A DNA stretch of 64,000 nt. Source: Apostichopus japonicus. Taxonomy: Eukaryota > Echinodermata > Holothuroidea > Aspidochirotida > Stichopodidae. Below the pieces are notes generated by a model. That model saw nothing but the letters and a program-made list of their open reading frames with translations, had not been told where the DNA came from and ran no database searches. Below, in pieces: positions 1-11,579 of this stretch (its first letter is position 1; every line of letters begins with the position of its first letter). The translations under genes and the position numbers were made by a program. Where the stretch lies: contig NC_092574.1 of assembly GCF_037975245.1 (NCBI RefSeq), forward strand, positions 6,130,713 through 6,194,712, written 5' to 3'.

Positions 1-129
1 CGTACACTTCCACGTAAACAATGACAGATGTATCGTGATTGGGTTTGATCGAACGCAATGAACGATGATCATACAGTGGCGTCTATCATTATACAGTGGC
101 TGACAAATTCCTCAGGTATTAGTACTTAC

Positions 130-357
130 CTTTAATGCTTCTTCCATACCGCAACCAATACATGTTCCACCGTTAGCGTCCACAGGGACAAGGTTGGCAA
201 GAGTTCTTCTGACAGTGTCTGACGTCATTTCCGTTAAGGCGCTGATGGTTGTCGCATCGCTATCAAAGTCCACAATGCCGATGAAGGTTCCTTGAGCGGC
301 CATTGTTAAGATATAGGTCCTAGCAGCATCGACAAGTTTCAAGTACCTGGCACTTGT
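130..357 (-). CDS. CLCA: CLCA gene A exon 7 (vWA domain)
   Basis: 228 bp, phase 0 in and out. Acceptor TATTTAG|ACAAGT, donor TTAAAG|GTAAGT. Encodes the vWA core: KLVDAARTYILT, then GTFIGIVDFDSDA and GGTCIGCGMEEALK. Last gene A exon in the window. Confidence 0.87.
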
Positions 358-3300
358 CTAAATATATATAAAAATATACTTTTTGCGAATATTATACTTA
401 AAACTATTTTTGTGTTAGTTGAGGAGGGGCTATCTTGTGCAACCGTAGACTACAGCATTTCAAGCGTGCCTCGGTCTGGGACAACTCCCATTCAGAAAGT
501 TCTAATCCCAACCCTCTTTACTTTGCTGTCAACAATCGTTTTTTCCCCTTCTCTATATAGTGCTTCAAATCGTGTTAAACATGTTCATTGAACTGTGTCA
601 CTGTCCCAAACTATGCCCTCGCAGGAGGAGCTGGGTAGGTCGAAAGGGTTTTTACCTTCTCTTACAAAATAAGGGACTTCCAATTCCAGGTGTTGTTTCT
701 TAGATAGCACGAAAAACAGTTGCTTCACAAAGAGTGAGCTTTTTTATTATATCTAGGGAAGGGATGGGAGGGGATGAGGACGGGAAGGTGTAGGGGATCT
801 AGGTGTGGGTCACGTAGTACACAAGACGTACTTCCACTTCCACTTACACTCATACTGCCTGAGGTGTCCAGTACCAAAACGATTCGCATAATCTTGGATC
901 TCACCACGAAGAATGTCGGTGTGACGTCATGCACCTCTCTTGGTGGATTATTCGTGTAACCTTCAAAGGAAACAAGACGGTTTACCGGTGGCATACTTTT
1001 ACAATCATATCACACACCATTTCAACAACGAAAGTATGGCCGTCGGTTCAAATCTGGGGAGGAAGGGCAGTCACAATTGTAGAATGCATAACAATGGCAT
1101 TTTATGAATTGTTCTTATTTCCAGATCGTCTGCATAAAATAAATTCCTTACAAAAAGATGACGCACCATTAAAATCTGGATGCTCTCGCATCACCTCCCA
1201 ACAGCTTCTGCCGTCGCACCGTTCGTTTTGTTTAGTTGGCGCTTCACTGTTATGGAGATGACCATGATCATTCGTGTTGTTATCACAGAAATTCACGATC
1301 TGCATAAGATGTATCAGATAAGTCATTTGAAATAAAGTATAGTTCATAGTATGTTCACAGTTTTTTTGATAAACTTGCTTTGCCCGATTGACGAGCTGAG
1401 AGAAACTATAGCTTTGAAGTTTAAGCCCTCAAAATAGTTAATCTATATATTGATATACAATGATATGCTGATAGACAATGAACAGAGGAAGAAGTGGGGG
1501 AAAGAAACCGTCCATTCACAAACGTAAAATGAAACACTTTAATTTTAGTCAAACTAATACATATAAAGAACTTAGTGTCAGTTTACCTGGTTAAAGTTCA
1601 AGTAAGAATGCATAACAGATCCAGTGATGTACGAAGGTTGTCTTGGTCTTGGCATCATTATACACCCATTCTCGTAGCCATTTGTCTGATCTCCAAGACA
1701 ACGTCTATAAGGTTCATCTGATCTGCCTGTATACTTCAGAGGCGTGAAAAGCCAATCACTTGTGCACCTACACGTAATATTATATACTATATTAGGTAAC
1801 GTATATTATCAATTATAACACACATATATATATATTTATATATATATATATATAAGTTTACACGGGTCCAAAATTCGGGAACCGGGTACCGGGGAGCCGT
1901 TACCCGTCGGGTATCCGGGTACCCGGAAAAAAAATTGTTTACCCTCGTGTATCACGATTTTCAAGAAATTACATATTGGATGCTATAATAAATGAATTAT
2001 ATTCTCTACTGACAATGTTTTCATGTTCAAAAACGTATGTGTAAGGTAAGGTATAAAACCTTCCTCAATAATTTCTATTTGCTTTTTTACTGTCATTAAC
2101 TTGTTAATTACTTAATATAATTAATATTACTCCATGCTACTAATTATTAGTAATGTTGTTAACATCGCACTGCCGCAGCTGCTTATGCTTGCTCTCCACG
2201 TCTATTGGATCAGACCACAAAATATCCCTTGAGCTCAGTTGTTACTACTACTATCTATTATGCAGGCCCAGGGTTCGCATTAGCCGAGAGATTACGCGAT
2301 TCGCGCAATTTGATCGCATTTGGAATACACGATTAGTAAAAAGCCACTTTCGATTATTATTTTTTAGTTATCCCGTCTATAATCCATAAACATGTCGTAA
2401 AATTCCTTGTCAGCCTTTCCTTCAATGCAATAAACGAATGAATAAATAATAATTTCTTCCACATGGTAGCCTAACACCACACTAAGTCAATGGGGTAATC
2501 TAGCATAGCCATTTTTTATTAGCTGAAATTGTGACGCAGTTATAAGATATCCATAGAATACTTTCGTTATTGCTGTTATCTTCAACCACATGGTAGCATA
2601 ACACCACACTAAGTCAATGGGAAATCTACCTAACCATCGGTTTGCATTTTTTTTTAAATCACACTTTGCGTAGGATTCGAGTTGTAAATTAGGAACCGGG
2701 TGGTATCGTGTCGGGCGGGTACCTTCGTTATTGCTGTTATCTTCGACCACATATATTAGCCTAACACCACACTAAGTCAATGGGAAATCTGCCTTACCGT
2801 AGGTGTGCATTTTTTTTTTTTAAATCACACTTTGCGTAGGATTCGGGTAATAAATTAGGAACCGGGTAGTATTGCGTCGGGCGGTTACCCGGGTACCCGG
2901 ATAACCCGTGCAAACAATTATACATTATATATATATATATATATATATGTAACTAGCAATAGCGGGAACATATGTCACATTTGATATGATAATATCAATA
3001 CATAAAGGTAAAACTCCATCGAAAGATGGACTATTAATACTATAATTATAATCCGATACTCACGAGACTGGTTCCCATATTTGATTCCTTTCTGAATAGT
3101 AAACATCCTTTGCTCGATCTTGATCCGTTATATGATCCGGGTATTCGTTGAAGAGACCCCATCGGTAATGACCCCACTCATGTACCAACACCCTTCCTAT
3201 CAATTAGAGAAAGTTTTGTTTTCAGTTTTATGGGGTTTTTTTTTTGGTATTTTTGTGTGATGATCAGAAGAAAGCTTCTATTTTTTTTTAAAGTGGCTAA

Positions 3301-6300
3301 ACCTCAACTGCGTCTGTCTGTTTACAGTGTTTCGGTGGAAGTTTAATTGAAACATTGGTTAAGAACATCATCATTGGTTAAGACGTGAACATAAGTTTAG
3401 AACGTCATCATTAGTTAAGACGCCATCATTGGTTTAGACGCCATCATTGGTTTAGACGTCATCATTAGTTTAGACGCCATCATTGGTTTAGACGTCATCA
3501 TTGGTTTAGCCTTAAAGGAGTTTATCATAAAATATTCTGAGACTGGAATACACATAGAAATATTTCTTGCCCTCAAACTTTTACACAAAATGTCTACTTC
3601 TCACCGTAATCGCCCACAATGGAGGACCAACGATCTGAGTTCAATAAGAATGACGACGTCATATGGACGTAGAGTGACTGCTCCCCACAACCAGCAAATT
3701 GCTTTGTATACGGAAATGCGCCTTCGGCGCCACCGGGCGAAAATCTGGGATTATAAGCTCCAACAATGACGTCAGCCCCTTCGAAACGTGCATTTCCCGG
3801 GGCTGTGTAGGATGGGCTGTCAGACCAGGACAGCGGAATGAGAATCGTGACTTCTTTGAAATATGTCCTCTTTTTGGTTGCATTGTAGAGGTAGGCCGAT
3901 CCGTTAATGAACATTTCCTGGTAAGAAAAGTTTATCTACTGTCTGTTTCATCATCTTAAATGAAAAGTAAAACTTAATTTCAATACGACAAATGAAACAA
4001 AATAATAGTAATGTTACCAGTTTGCGTACAGCAGAAATTTTTTGACTACTTTCACATATGAAAATACAGAACAGTTTCCGCTCAGCGCATTAGGCTATGC
4101 AATTAACTCTCTATATGGAGTTGCATAGCCTAAACGAATTGACCCAAATGATTTGCGACAACCAATCATATTGATATTTGACCATGATAATGATCAATGC
4201 AAAGAATAATGTGTTAAAGAAGGTTTTGGTCGTCGAGTGCCGGGTTATTTACATCCAGTCGGAACAATTTTCTAATACTTATAGAGCAAGCACAAAATAT
4301 AATTAATACGAATGCAACCGGAACAAATTTACTATTAAATTATTACATATTCATCAACAATCGATTAATAGCGTAAACTTTCAGAAAGAAGTGTACTTTG
4401 AGTAAGGGAACACTAAGCTAACTCAATTGTCCCACACCCCTCCCGACCGCGATATATAAATATTTGTTTTCGTAGTACAGCGAGAGGAAAGTCATGATTT
4501 ATACATTTTCATAAATATTCAGATTACTTGTTTCTCAGCCACGAGAAGCATTACCGAACAATGTTATCAGCGTGGGCTACTACTTCTGCATGATATGTTA
4601 GAAAGTTTATACTGCATGGTGTGACGACATGATTGGTAAGTACTGTGTGTAAGTTTGTGGTTGCGTTGTATGGTAAAGCGAGTATCCAGTGAACGAGCAG
4701 ATTTTTGAGGCTCATAATTCCCCATGACCAGTCACAGTGAAGAATATCTGGGCCTTTGGATCAATTTGTATAATGCATTGAAAGTACACAAAGAAAAGCG
4801 TAGTTGAGATGATGAGAGTTCCCAATAGTTTTGGTGTGAATGATTGAAAGGTAGGTGTGTAAAGAGGCATTATTAGCCAACTGACTTGTAGTTGTGACGA
4901 TAACCAGCACTCTCTGTTGTGGTTATTAATGTGATCCATTTTTGCCCGCCGAGTCAGTGGTTGTCACGAAATATTCACTACACTGTGGGACCTTCCGTGA
5001 GAAGAGTCATCTAAAGGTTCTGTTGCCCACGCATATAAGATATAAGGGATTGGACATATTGAATTTGACTGCTCGTCTAAAAGTGACAAAGGCAGCTAAA
5101 TCATATCTAAAAGTCGTATAGGGTATTTACTAATAACTTAAACTAATCCTGTTTTAGCATGAAATGCAGTACTTTGCAAACCGATGTATACCAGATAAAA
5201 GAAAAATGATTATTTTACCAAAACGTCACTCATGTCAATTGAAAAATGGCTTTTGTTTTAACATTACAAAGTGAATTATCTATCAAACATACAGCGACAA
5301 ATGGCAGAATCCCTACATCTTATATGGGAAGCTTAATTGCAATAGGTGCTGCCAAAATGCGAATTTCTCTCAAATCTAAAGCAAAACCAATATTCTTTAT
5401 AAATTGTTTTGTGCCTTAACCAGAGAAAAAGTAGTGAGCCCCTGACATTTGAATGACAAAAAAATGCAAAGTAAACTTGTGCTTTCAGGGATCACGTCAA
5501 ATGAAATGAACCAGTCAACTGGGGCAACCACGGTGGGGTGATAATAACTTGGGAAACATAAACGGACTACAAGCTAACATTAGGTACATAAAATCATACC
5601 AAACTGCAGGCTCCCACTTCATAAATTGTTCACGTCTCTTTTATGTATACTGTATGTGATGATATCATTTTGGGGGAGGAAAACATATTCTTTCAAAATC
5701 CTGCCCAAATTTTACACACACACACCAAGATGATCAGAACATGAACCATGCATTTTGAATGTAAGTTTATTGAAATAATATGGACGAGGGGACAGGGGTG
5801 GTAGGGCCACCCTGCCAGAGTCAAGGCAAGGGGGATAAAACATTTAAGCGGCAGTTCTCCAATTGTTACCTCAGACTTATCCCAATTGATGTGGTGTTCA
5901 CAAAAACAATTACATGCTTTGGTATTTTCAGGACAGAAATTTACAATTTAAGGACTGCATAATTATATGCAGGAACTGTATAGATATAGTAGATCGTGTA
6001 GAAAATAACTTTTACCAAAATTCTGACCAATTTCTTTTCTAGGGCATGTGCACCTGTAATGTATAAAATGCCTTGAAGGCCTTAATAGATTGAATATACA
6101 CAGCGTCAGCCGAGTATAGCTTCAACACCTTTGATTTCAAAAAAACTTCCTTCAAGTACCTTAAAATTTGCTAAAGCTTTCCCAAAATCTTTGAGTCATC
6201 CAAACAATTGGTGTTGAGGAGTACATATCCTGCCATCTCAATATGCCTATGCTACCCTTGCATGAAAAGAAGCCATTATGGGCAAATCAAATTTTTGAAT

Positions 6301-6789
6301 TGGGTGGAACATATATTTTAGGATGTAATTAATTGACTCAAAGTATCATCCAAAACTATTCTAGTTATATGGGGCCTTACTCAAACTGGGTCGTGATGGT
6401 GCTTGTATGATGGAGGGATCGGGGTGAGGAGAGTCATACGTGTAACGCCCGGCACCCCCCCCCCCCCTCGTTGTTACGCGTCACTGCGTGCATGTAAGCT
6501 GTATACACTGTCAAATATAAATCGCTGGGAAACCATATAATAAGACAACTACACATATGGAACAGAATAAATAATAAATGGACAAGTAGATCTAAAATAT
6601 AATATTTACCTTAATAATCTCGATTAGTTCCAGGTTTTCTTGCTCGTCTTCGTGGATTGCGACCACAATTCCCGTGTATTCGTTGTTTTCAAGTTTAACA
6701 CCAGACGGCTTGCAAGACCCTGTTACAGGAGACGTGACTAAAGAAAGGATCACAGAAACCAAACACAGTGATAAAGATAACAGTGCCAT
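130..6789 (-). CDS. CLCA: CLCA gene A (5' part; exons 1-7, gene continues left of the window)
   Basis: Calcium-activated chloride channel regulator family. Family members are secretory-pathway proteins with an N-terminal zinc-metalloprotease-like domain and a vWA domain; in vertebrates they modulate calcium-activated chloride current and mucus biology. Coding exons read 5'->3' on the minus strand: 6789-6610, 3917-3605, 3196-3064, 1767-1587, 1299-1167, 960-848, 357-130. All junctions are GT-AG and the phases chain without a stop for 427 codons. Visible in order: signal peptide (MALLSLSLCLVSVILSL), the CLCA N-terminal domain, HEWGH zinc-site motif, a Cys-rich segment, and the vWA start with DTSGS (MIDAS). 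The last donor in the window (GTAAGT just left of 130) leads out of the window, so the rest of the vWA and the C-terminal half are unseen. Exon lengths equal those of gene B. Family assignment is firm; exon 5 donor is the least certain edge. Confidence 0.88.
848..960 (-). CDS. CLCA: CLCA gene A exon 6 (start of vWA domain)
   Basis: 113 bp. Acceptor with a strong pyrimidine tract (TTGTTTCCTTTGAAG|GTTACA), donor ATGAGT|GTAAGT. Encodes the first vWA strand and the MIDAS DxSxS as VLVLDTSGSMS. Confidence 0.85.
1167..1299 (-). CDS. CLCA: CLCA gene A exon 5
   Basis: 133 bp. Acceptor TCTTATGCAG|ATCGTG; encodes IVNFCDN, then EAPTKQNERCDGRSCWEVMR, a well-conserved CLCA block just before the vWA domain. 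I chose donor AATG|GTGCGT because gene B keeps it. A second donor 15 bp further (TTTTT|GTAAGG) is also in phase 1 and would add five residues. Confidence 0.78.
1587..1767 (-). CDS. CLCA: CLCA gene A exon 4
   Basis: 181 bp, acceptor ACGTGTAG|GTGCAC, donor AACCAG|GTAAAC, ends in phase 0. Encodes a Cys-containing segment (CTSDWLFTPLKYTGRSDEP, RRCLGDQTNGYENGC, then VMHSYLNFNQ), matching the position of the Cys-rich region after the HExxH in CLCA proteins. Confidence 0.85.
1861..2910. mobile_element. inverted-repeat element in gene A intron 3
   Basis: Starts CACGGGT and ends ACCCGTG; both ends are rich in GGGTACCCGG-type sequence, forming imperfect terminal inverted repeats over roughly 60 bp. 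The interior has three diverged direct repeats (near 2465, 2590 and 2755) sharing CACCACACTAAGTCAATGGG. No target duplication was recognised. Gene B intron 3 lacks it, so it arrived after the gene duplication or was lost from B. Confidence 0.6.
3064..3196 (-). CDS. CLCA: CLCA gene A exon 3 (HEWGH zinc-site exon)
   Basis: 133 bp, acceptor TTGATAG|GAAGGG, donor GTCTC|GTGAGT. Encodes GRVLVHEWGHYRWGLFNEYP, the CLCA metalloprotease signature HExxH with the trailing G-x-x-[DN]-E. The acidic residue usually seen before the last Glu is Asn here. The exon is shorter than the usual ORF cut-off and lies outside any long ORF. Confidence 0.88.
3341..3515. repeat. 18-bp minisatellite in gene A intron 2
   Basis: Degenerate tandem units close to GACGTCATCATTGGTTTA. 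The same array occurs at the same place in gene B intron 2 (28198-28355), so it predates the duplication. Confidence 0.8.
3605..3917 (-). CDS. CLCA: CLCA gene A exon 2
   Basis: 313 bp. Acceptor CTTACCAG|GAAATG, donor TACG|GTGAGA. Encodes the conserved N-terminal block (FINGSAYLYNATKKRTYFKE, then VTILIP, and a C-G-E motif near FAGCGEQ). Enters in phase 0 and leaves in phase 1. Same length as gene B exon 2. Confidence 0.88.
4446..6360. other. gene A intron 1, non-duplicated part
   Basis: Similarity to gene B stops near 4445 (gene B 29275) and resumes near 6360 (gene B about 61330). In between I see AT-rich sequence and short spurious ORFs, with no recognisable gene or element. Confidence 0.5.
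6610..6789 (-). CDS. CLCA: CLCA gene A exon 1 (start codon and signal peptide)
   Basis: Sixty codons starting at ATG 6789. Begins with a hydrophobic signal peptide, then a GIVVAIHEDE segment typical of the first strand of CLCA proteins. Donor AAG|GTAAAT, phase 0. Almost identical to gene B exon 1 at 61541-61720, including about 80 bp of flanking intron. Confidence 0.85.
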
Positions 6790-7894
6790 TTTATACTGAC
6801 TGGTAGCTAAATGCGCTTAGCCAACCAATTTCCAAATAGGAAACGACTAACACCAAATATGCTCTCTGTCAGTTCAGTAAAATTGTGTTTACTGTGTTGA
6901 CGACATCAAACAACAACACTGACAAGTTCTTCATCGGTGTGTTGACTGACTGTCTGTGCAAAAGTGATCATAGTCTTGTTAAGACCCTAGTACATAAACA
7001 GCCTAGTGTACCTTTCTCATTCACAAGCTATCTTATGTTTTCCTTTGATTTTGGCAGATTTGTTACGGAAAAGCGAAGAAGCCAATCAGGCGGGTTTGCC
7101 AATGCCCAAAATGTTTATTCATGTCCTCCCTCCCGCAGCGAACTTTCACGTGACATTACATAGGTTGTACACTGCGAGACGGTCGCTTATTGCTGTGGAA
7201 GAAGCATGATCTCACATGACCTGCAATTTCGTAACTTAGTATAAGTAAAGATTAGTCTGGGCCTATCTAGGCACCATGCCGTCGAGACTTCATAGCAATG
7301 GCGGGAAAACCCCCTTGACGTGTTTGCTGATAAATTTCGGAAAACAAACTTTCGAAGCAGATTCAATGTTTCTTGATCTGAACGCCATCTGGCCAGCTGG
7401 TTTTATTGGAGGAAAGCTGTCGCAATCGAAAGAAAGAAATTTATTTTCTGTTGCCCTTATGGTGCAAACGATTTACCGTCAAATCACTGCGACCGCCCAT
7501 ATCAGCATGTTCATTTCACAAATGTAACCTATATATACTCGTATCGTTCACTCGTAAGTCGATCCTACGCCTAACGGTCGTAAACAAAACGGAGAGATTT
7601 GATTGGCGAATGATATGTTGGGCGGGGCTTGAGCTTTGAGTGAAGTTTGTAGAATCTACGGACTCGTCAAAAAATCTGACGAATTTGATTAAGCTCAAAA
7701 AGTGGTACAAAATTAAAAGCAAACCCAGCGACCACAGAATAAACAAACTGTTATCGTTGTGGGTAGGCCGTGCACCAAATGTATCACGAATATTCTTCAG
7801 ATATGCACAGTCAAATGAACAGAACTGTACCGAGTTTGATTATTTGAGAGAAAGAAAGATAAGTGTAACAACCACTTAGTGTTAAAGTCAAAAT
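6790..7894. other. 5' flank of gene A; no feature recognised
   Basis: Sequence upstream of the gene A start. The first about 60 bp resemble the flank of gene B exon 1, and a short GGCGGGAAAACCCCC stretch is shared near 7300 and 62046. No clear TATA box or other gene seen. Confidence 0.4.
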
Positions 7895-8199
7895 TAATCC
7901 TAAAATTAAATGAAACTTCGCAGAAGTTGAAATTTGATTAAGATTATCTCGTCGTAACATACAGGGAGAGGGATCACATGAGATCGTCTAATTCAGCACT
8001 TAGTGTCAGTCTTTTAAAGATGAGGGTTCACTTCGAAACCAAATCCGACCAAAACGGATTGGGCTGAGGGAGGGCATGTCATCCCTCTTTCTTTATTTTA
8101 CGACGAGATAATCTTAATCAAATTTCAACTTCTGCGAAGTGTCATTTAATTTTAGGATTATCTCTTACGTAACATACAGAGGTCGGTCTCCCATGAGAC
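7895..8199. repeat. palindromic terminal region of the DIRS element
   Basis: Arms 7895-7957 and 8097-8163 are inverted copies of about 64 bp (shared CTTCGCAGAAGTTGAAATTT) enclosing about 140 bp. Two copies of the GTAACATACAG terminal motif (7954 and 8168) lie in the same strand orientation around this structure. Confidence 0.7.
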
Positions 8200-8563
8200 T
8201 TTAATGCTTGAAGTGAACACGAAGCAAGGAGAATAACTCGTAGATCAACACATTTTCTGTGTCTTCTTTGTTTTATTTTGTACTTGACTAGAGTGATTCA
8301 CTCTGCTCAATGACTACTTACTTGTAAACACAATAAAGCATATGGTTAACAACAAATATCATGAATTTCTTTTAGTTATATGAGAACGTTATTAACAATA
8401 TACTTCTTTCCTTTTGCACAAATGAAGGGACTCATTTCTGTTCTGTCATTTTGTGAACAGAAGCTAACGAACAGAATGACAACATTGCTTTACTAACTGA
8501 ATCTTAGTGTTCAATGCACGCAAAATCAAATCTGCCTCTTCGATAGCAGGCGTAATAATAATA

Positions 8564-9675
8564 TTAACTTAACAGAATGTTTGTAAATGTCTCGTTTTGA
8601 TGGAGAACCTCCTTATTGTAAAACTTCGCAAACGTTGTTTCTGACTTCCATCCAGCAACTTTTAATATTTCTTCGATCGGCACACTCCTAGAGTAGGCGG
8701 CTGAAATTGATGCGACCCTTGTACTATGAGCGGAAAATGTTTTAGTATCAACTCCTGACAAATCCAAAACCAGCTTGATCCATCTTGCAAGCGTGTCACG
8801 AGAAACTGCAGCATGCGGTTTTACATAACTAATAAATAGTTTTGAGCAACTACCTCTTTGGTTCTTTGTTTGTTTGAGATAGAACTCCAATACTTTCACA
8901 ACACTAATCGTTTGATCTTCTGGAAAGTGTCTCAGTACAACTTTTATCGGACCAGATCCAGGTCGTGATTGTTTCATCTGTTCGGAGATCGTAAAGACAA
9001 CAGTACTGCCATCCCATGCACTGTGGAGATATCTAATAGCTGCAAGGTTTGTAATCTTTGAGCGGAAGCTAGTGCCACTAAAGTAACCAGATTCAGTGTT
9101 AGCATCTTCATAGAAAGTGAACTTAAAGGATGCCGGCCTCTTAAATACCTTAACCCTATTGAAACATCCCAAATGTTATCGTACCGACATGAAGGCGGTC
9201 TTAGATGGTAAACTCCCTTTATAAATCTTGATACCAAATGATGGTTGCCTATGGTATTATCAGAATCCCTCATAATTATTGATGAAAGAGCACACCGTGC
9301 GGTGTTCAATGAACTATAACCGAGTCCGGAATTGAATAGGTGGGTAAGGAATGTTACTACAGCCGTCAGAGACGGTCGAAACATATCCACCTCCCTTTGA
9401 ACACAAACCTGTCCCCACTTTCTGTGGAAACCTGCATACTGTTTTTGTGTTTCTTTTCGCCATGATGAAATGATAATTTTGCTAGATTCTTGTGAAAATC
9501 CTTGCATTCGGAGTGCCTCCCCGACAAGCGGCAAGCCAGAAGCCGCAGTTTGGGGCAAAGCGGATGTCGAATCGTATCCCCCGGAAGTACCAGCATGTCC
9601 AACCTCTGTGGAATAATAATTGGATTTGCGGTAAGAAGAGAAACCAAAGTTGTATTCCAAGGTTGGGAAGGCCAA
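8564..9675 (-). pseudogene. tyrosine recombinase of the DIRS element, frameshifted
   Basis: The N-terminal half (9675 down to about 9000) has a SAM-like core-binding region and the first catalytic Arg in LASAQRLQTLQLLD. The C-terminal half, in another frame, has AHSTRVAS (HxxR) and GWKSETTFAKFY (catalytic Tyr). The frame change lies near 9000-9030. The R-H-R-Y tetrad is therefore present but split. Confidence 0.78.
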
Positions 9676-9780
9676 TCTGGCACAATAACAATTCCATATG
9701 CTTCATCTATTTTTATATTTTGTATCATTTTGTCAATGAGACTAAAAGGGATAAGGAAAGGCATAAAAATAAAAGTCTTT

Positions 9781-10320
9781 CTAATTTACCGAAAAGGCGT
9801 CCAAAAAACATGCCTTTGAATCTGGCTTCCATGATGCATATTTATCTATTTGTTTGTTAAATTTTGATGCGAATAAATCTATGCTGGGATATCCAAACCT
9901 AGCTACAATATCGCCAAACAACTTTGGTTGCAACATCCACTCGGTATGATGTTTCTGTGGACGTGATAATTTGTCCGCTACTATTGTCTTTCCCTGGTAA
10001 AAAGGCAGGAGAAATCCAAATATTCCGTTCAGTTGCCCATACCCAGATAGCCTTAGCAACCGAATTAGACTGCATGGAATGCGAGCCTCCCATGTTATTA
10101 ACATATGCTACAGCTGTTGTATTATCTGACTGGACACGAATGTAGATATCCTTGGAGCCTAAACACAGCTTTTTCAACGCTTGTAGAATAGCTTTTAATT
10201 CCAGTACATTTATATGTAAACTCTGCTCTTGTGGGTTCCACACGCCCGACGCTTACCCATGCGGCCTAAGTGTAACAGCACCCCACCCAAATAGGGATGC
10301 ATCAGTTTGAATGATTAGAA
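9781..10320 (-). pseudogene. DIRS RNase H and adjacent domain, broken
   Basis: Contains TDAS...GWGA, then INVLELKAILQAL and QSDNTTAVAYVNNMGG, the RNase H pattern of DIRS and Ty3-like elements. It is followed in another frame by a FARFGYPSIDLFASKFN-like stretch (VARFGYPSIDLFASKFNKQ) typical between RNase H and recombinase in this order. Frameshifts separate the pieces. Confidence 0.65.
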
Positions 10321-11330
10321 GTGGGTCCGGAGTCAAAATATCCCGGTAGTTCCCTTTCAAATGCTCCTTCCACCAAGATAACTCTTTTAATGCTTGGGAT
10401 GAGAGTAACATAGCACTGTCAAAGTTACCAAAATTACGTTGGAGAGCTGAAGTTTTTTCCCTCTCTAAAAACCTATAAAAGAGGGGGCCATGTCGCACCC
10501 ATGGGAAGAGAGACACAATGTAGCCAATAACAGCTGCTACCTCTCTCACCGAAGGTGTGAATTTCTGTTTTAACCTTGAAATATGACCCAGAACCTCAAT
10601 AATCTTGTTTGATGTTGGCCGAACTGTCATTTCTGTTGAATTCAACATGAACCCTAAATAAAATAGTTCTCTGAATGGTTTCAAAATTGATTTCTTAGTG
10701 TGAACAATGAAACCTAGCTCTTGAAATAAGCTGTCAGTCTTCATAACTATTCGCTATTAAAAATGAATCGTCAATATACCCCATACAATCAACTCCTTGT
10801 TTCCGCAAATAGGCAAATAAGGGTTTCAGCAATTTCGTAAAAACCCTTGGGGCTGACGTAATGCCCATTGGCAAGCAAGTAAACTGAAACAGCTCATTTT
10901 TCCATCGAAAACGCAAAAATTTTCTGAAGCAATTACATACTGGAACCGAATAGTATGCATCTTTTAAACCCACAGAAGCCATACAGCAGTTTTTATGCAT
11001 TAACTTTGAAGCTGATGCCAAGGAATCCATTTTGAAATGGTGATACCGGATATGCAAATTTAATTCTCTGAGATTAAATATAACTCTATTTGACCCCTCT
11101 TTTTTGGGAATAACAAAAATGTATAAAACATATTCCCCCTGGGTATGTGTCACACGTTCTATTACACATTTGGAGAGTAACTTTTCTATTTCATCTTGAA
11201 TAATACTCATTTCGGCTATTGTACGTTTTGGTTGTAACGGTGGTCTCAACTGAAATGGCACTTTTTTATATCCTGTTACCCACTCAAGGATAGTTTTATC
11301 AGATGTTAACTCCCGCCACCTTGGCAGCAG
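10253..11330 (-). pseudogene. DIRS reverse transcriptase, broken
   Basis: RT fingers and palm are readable: IPKKEGSNRVIFNLRELN, then LKDAYYSVPV, LPMGITSAPRVFTK and YIDD. Motif A reads SVGLKDAY, so the catalytic Asp expected at 10970-10968 is Gly. After NSYED a stop at about 10734 and a frame change lead into KTDSLFQELGF and on to the connection with RNase H (TDASLFGWGA). Confidence 0.75.
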
Positions 11331-11579
11331 TTTTTTATTCTGCCACCTATGTCTGTTGATATTAACTGAAAATCATTAACAACATATTCCTTACCTCGAC
11401 AATCTAATGTCTTGGTTGTTTCGGGGGTCGGTAGTGGGTCATTTGTCCTCTGGCACGTTTGTTGCCCATCATGCCACGGTCTAAAAAATGACCAGACCCT
11501 CTCGAGAATCCTCTGCCAGGAAATGTACCACGTGTGTAAGGTGGCCTTGAACCTCTGCCTCTCCCCCGATTTGCCGTAC

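Noticed and set aside
4712-4939. 75-codon minus-strand ORF with hydrophobic stretch in gene A intron 1
   Set aside because: Not conserved in gene B intron 1 and no recognisable domain or splice sites.
8974-9764. Several overlapping ORFs on both strands near the DIRS recombinase
   Set aside because: Only the minus-strand frames carry recombinase motifs; the plus-strand ones are shadows.
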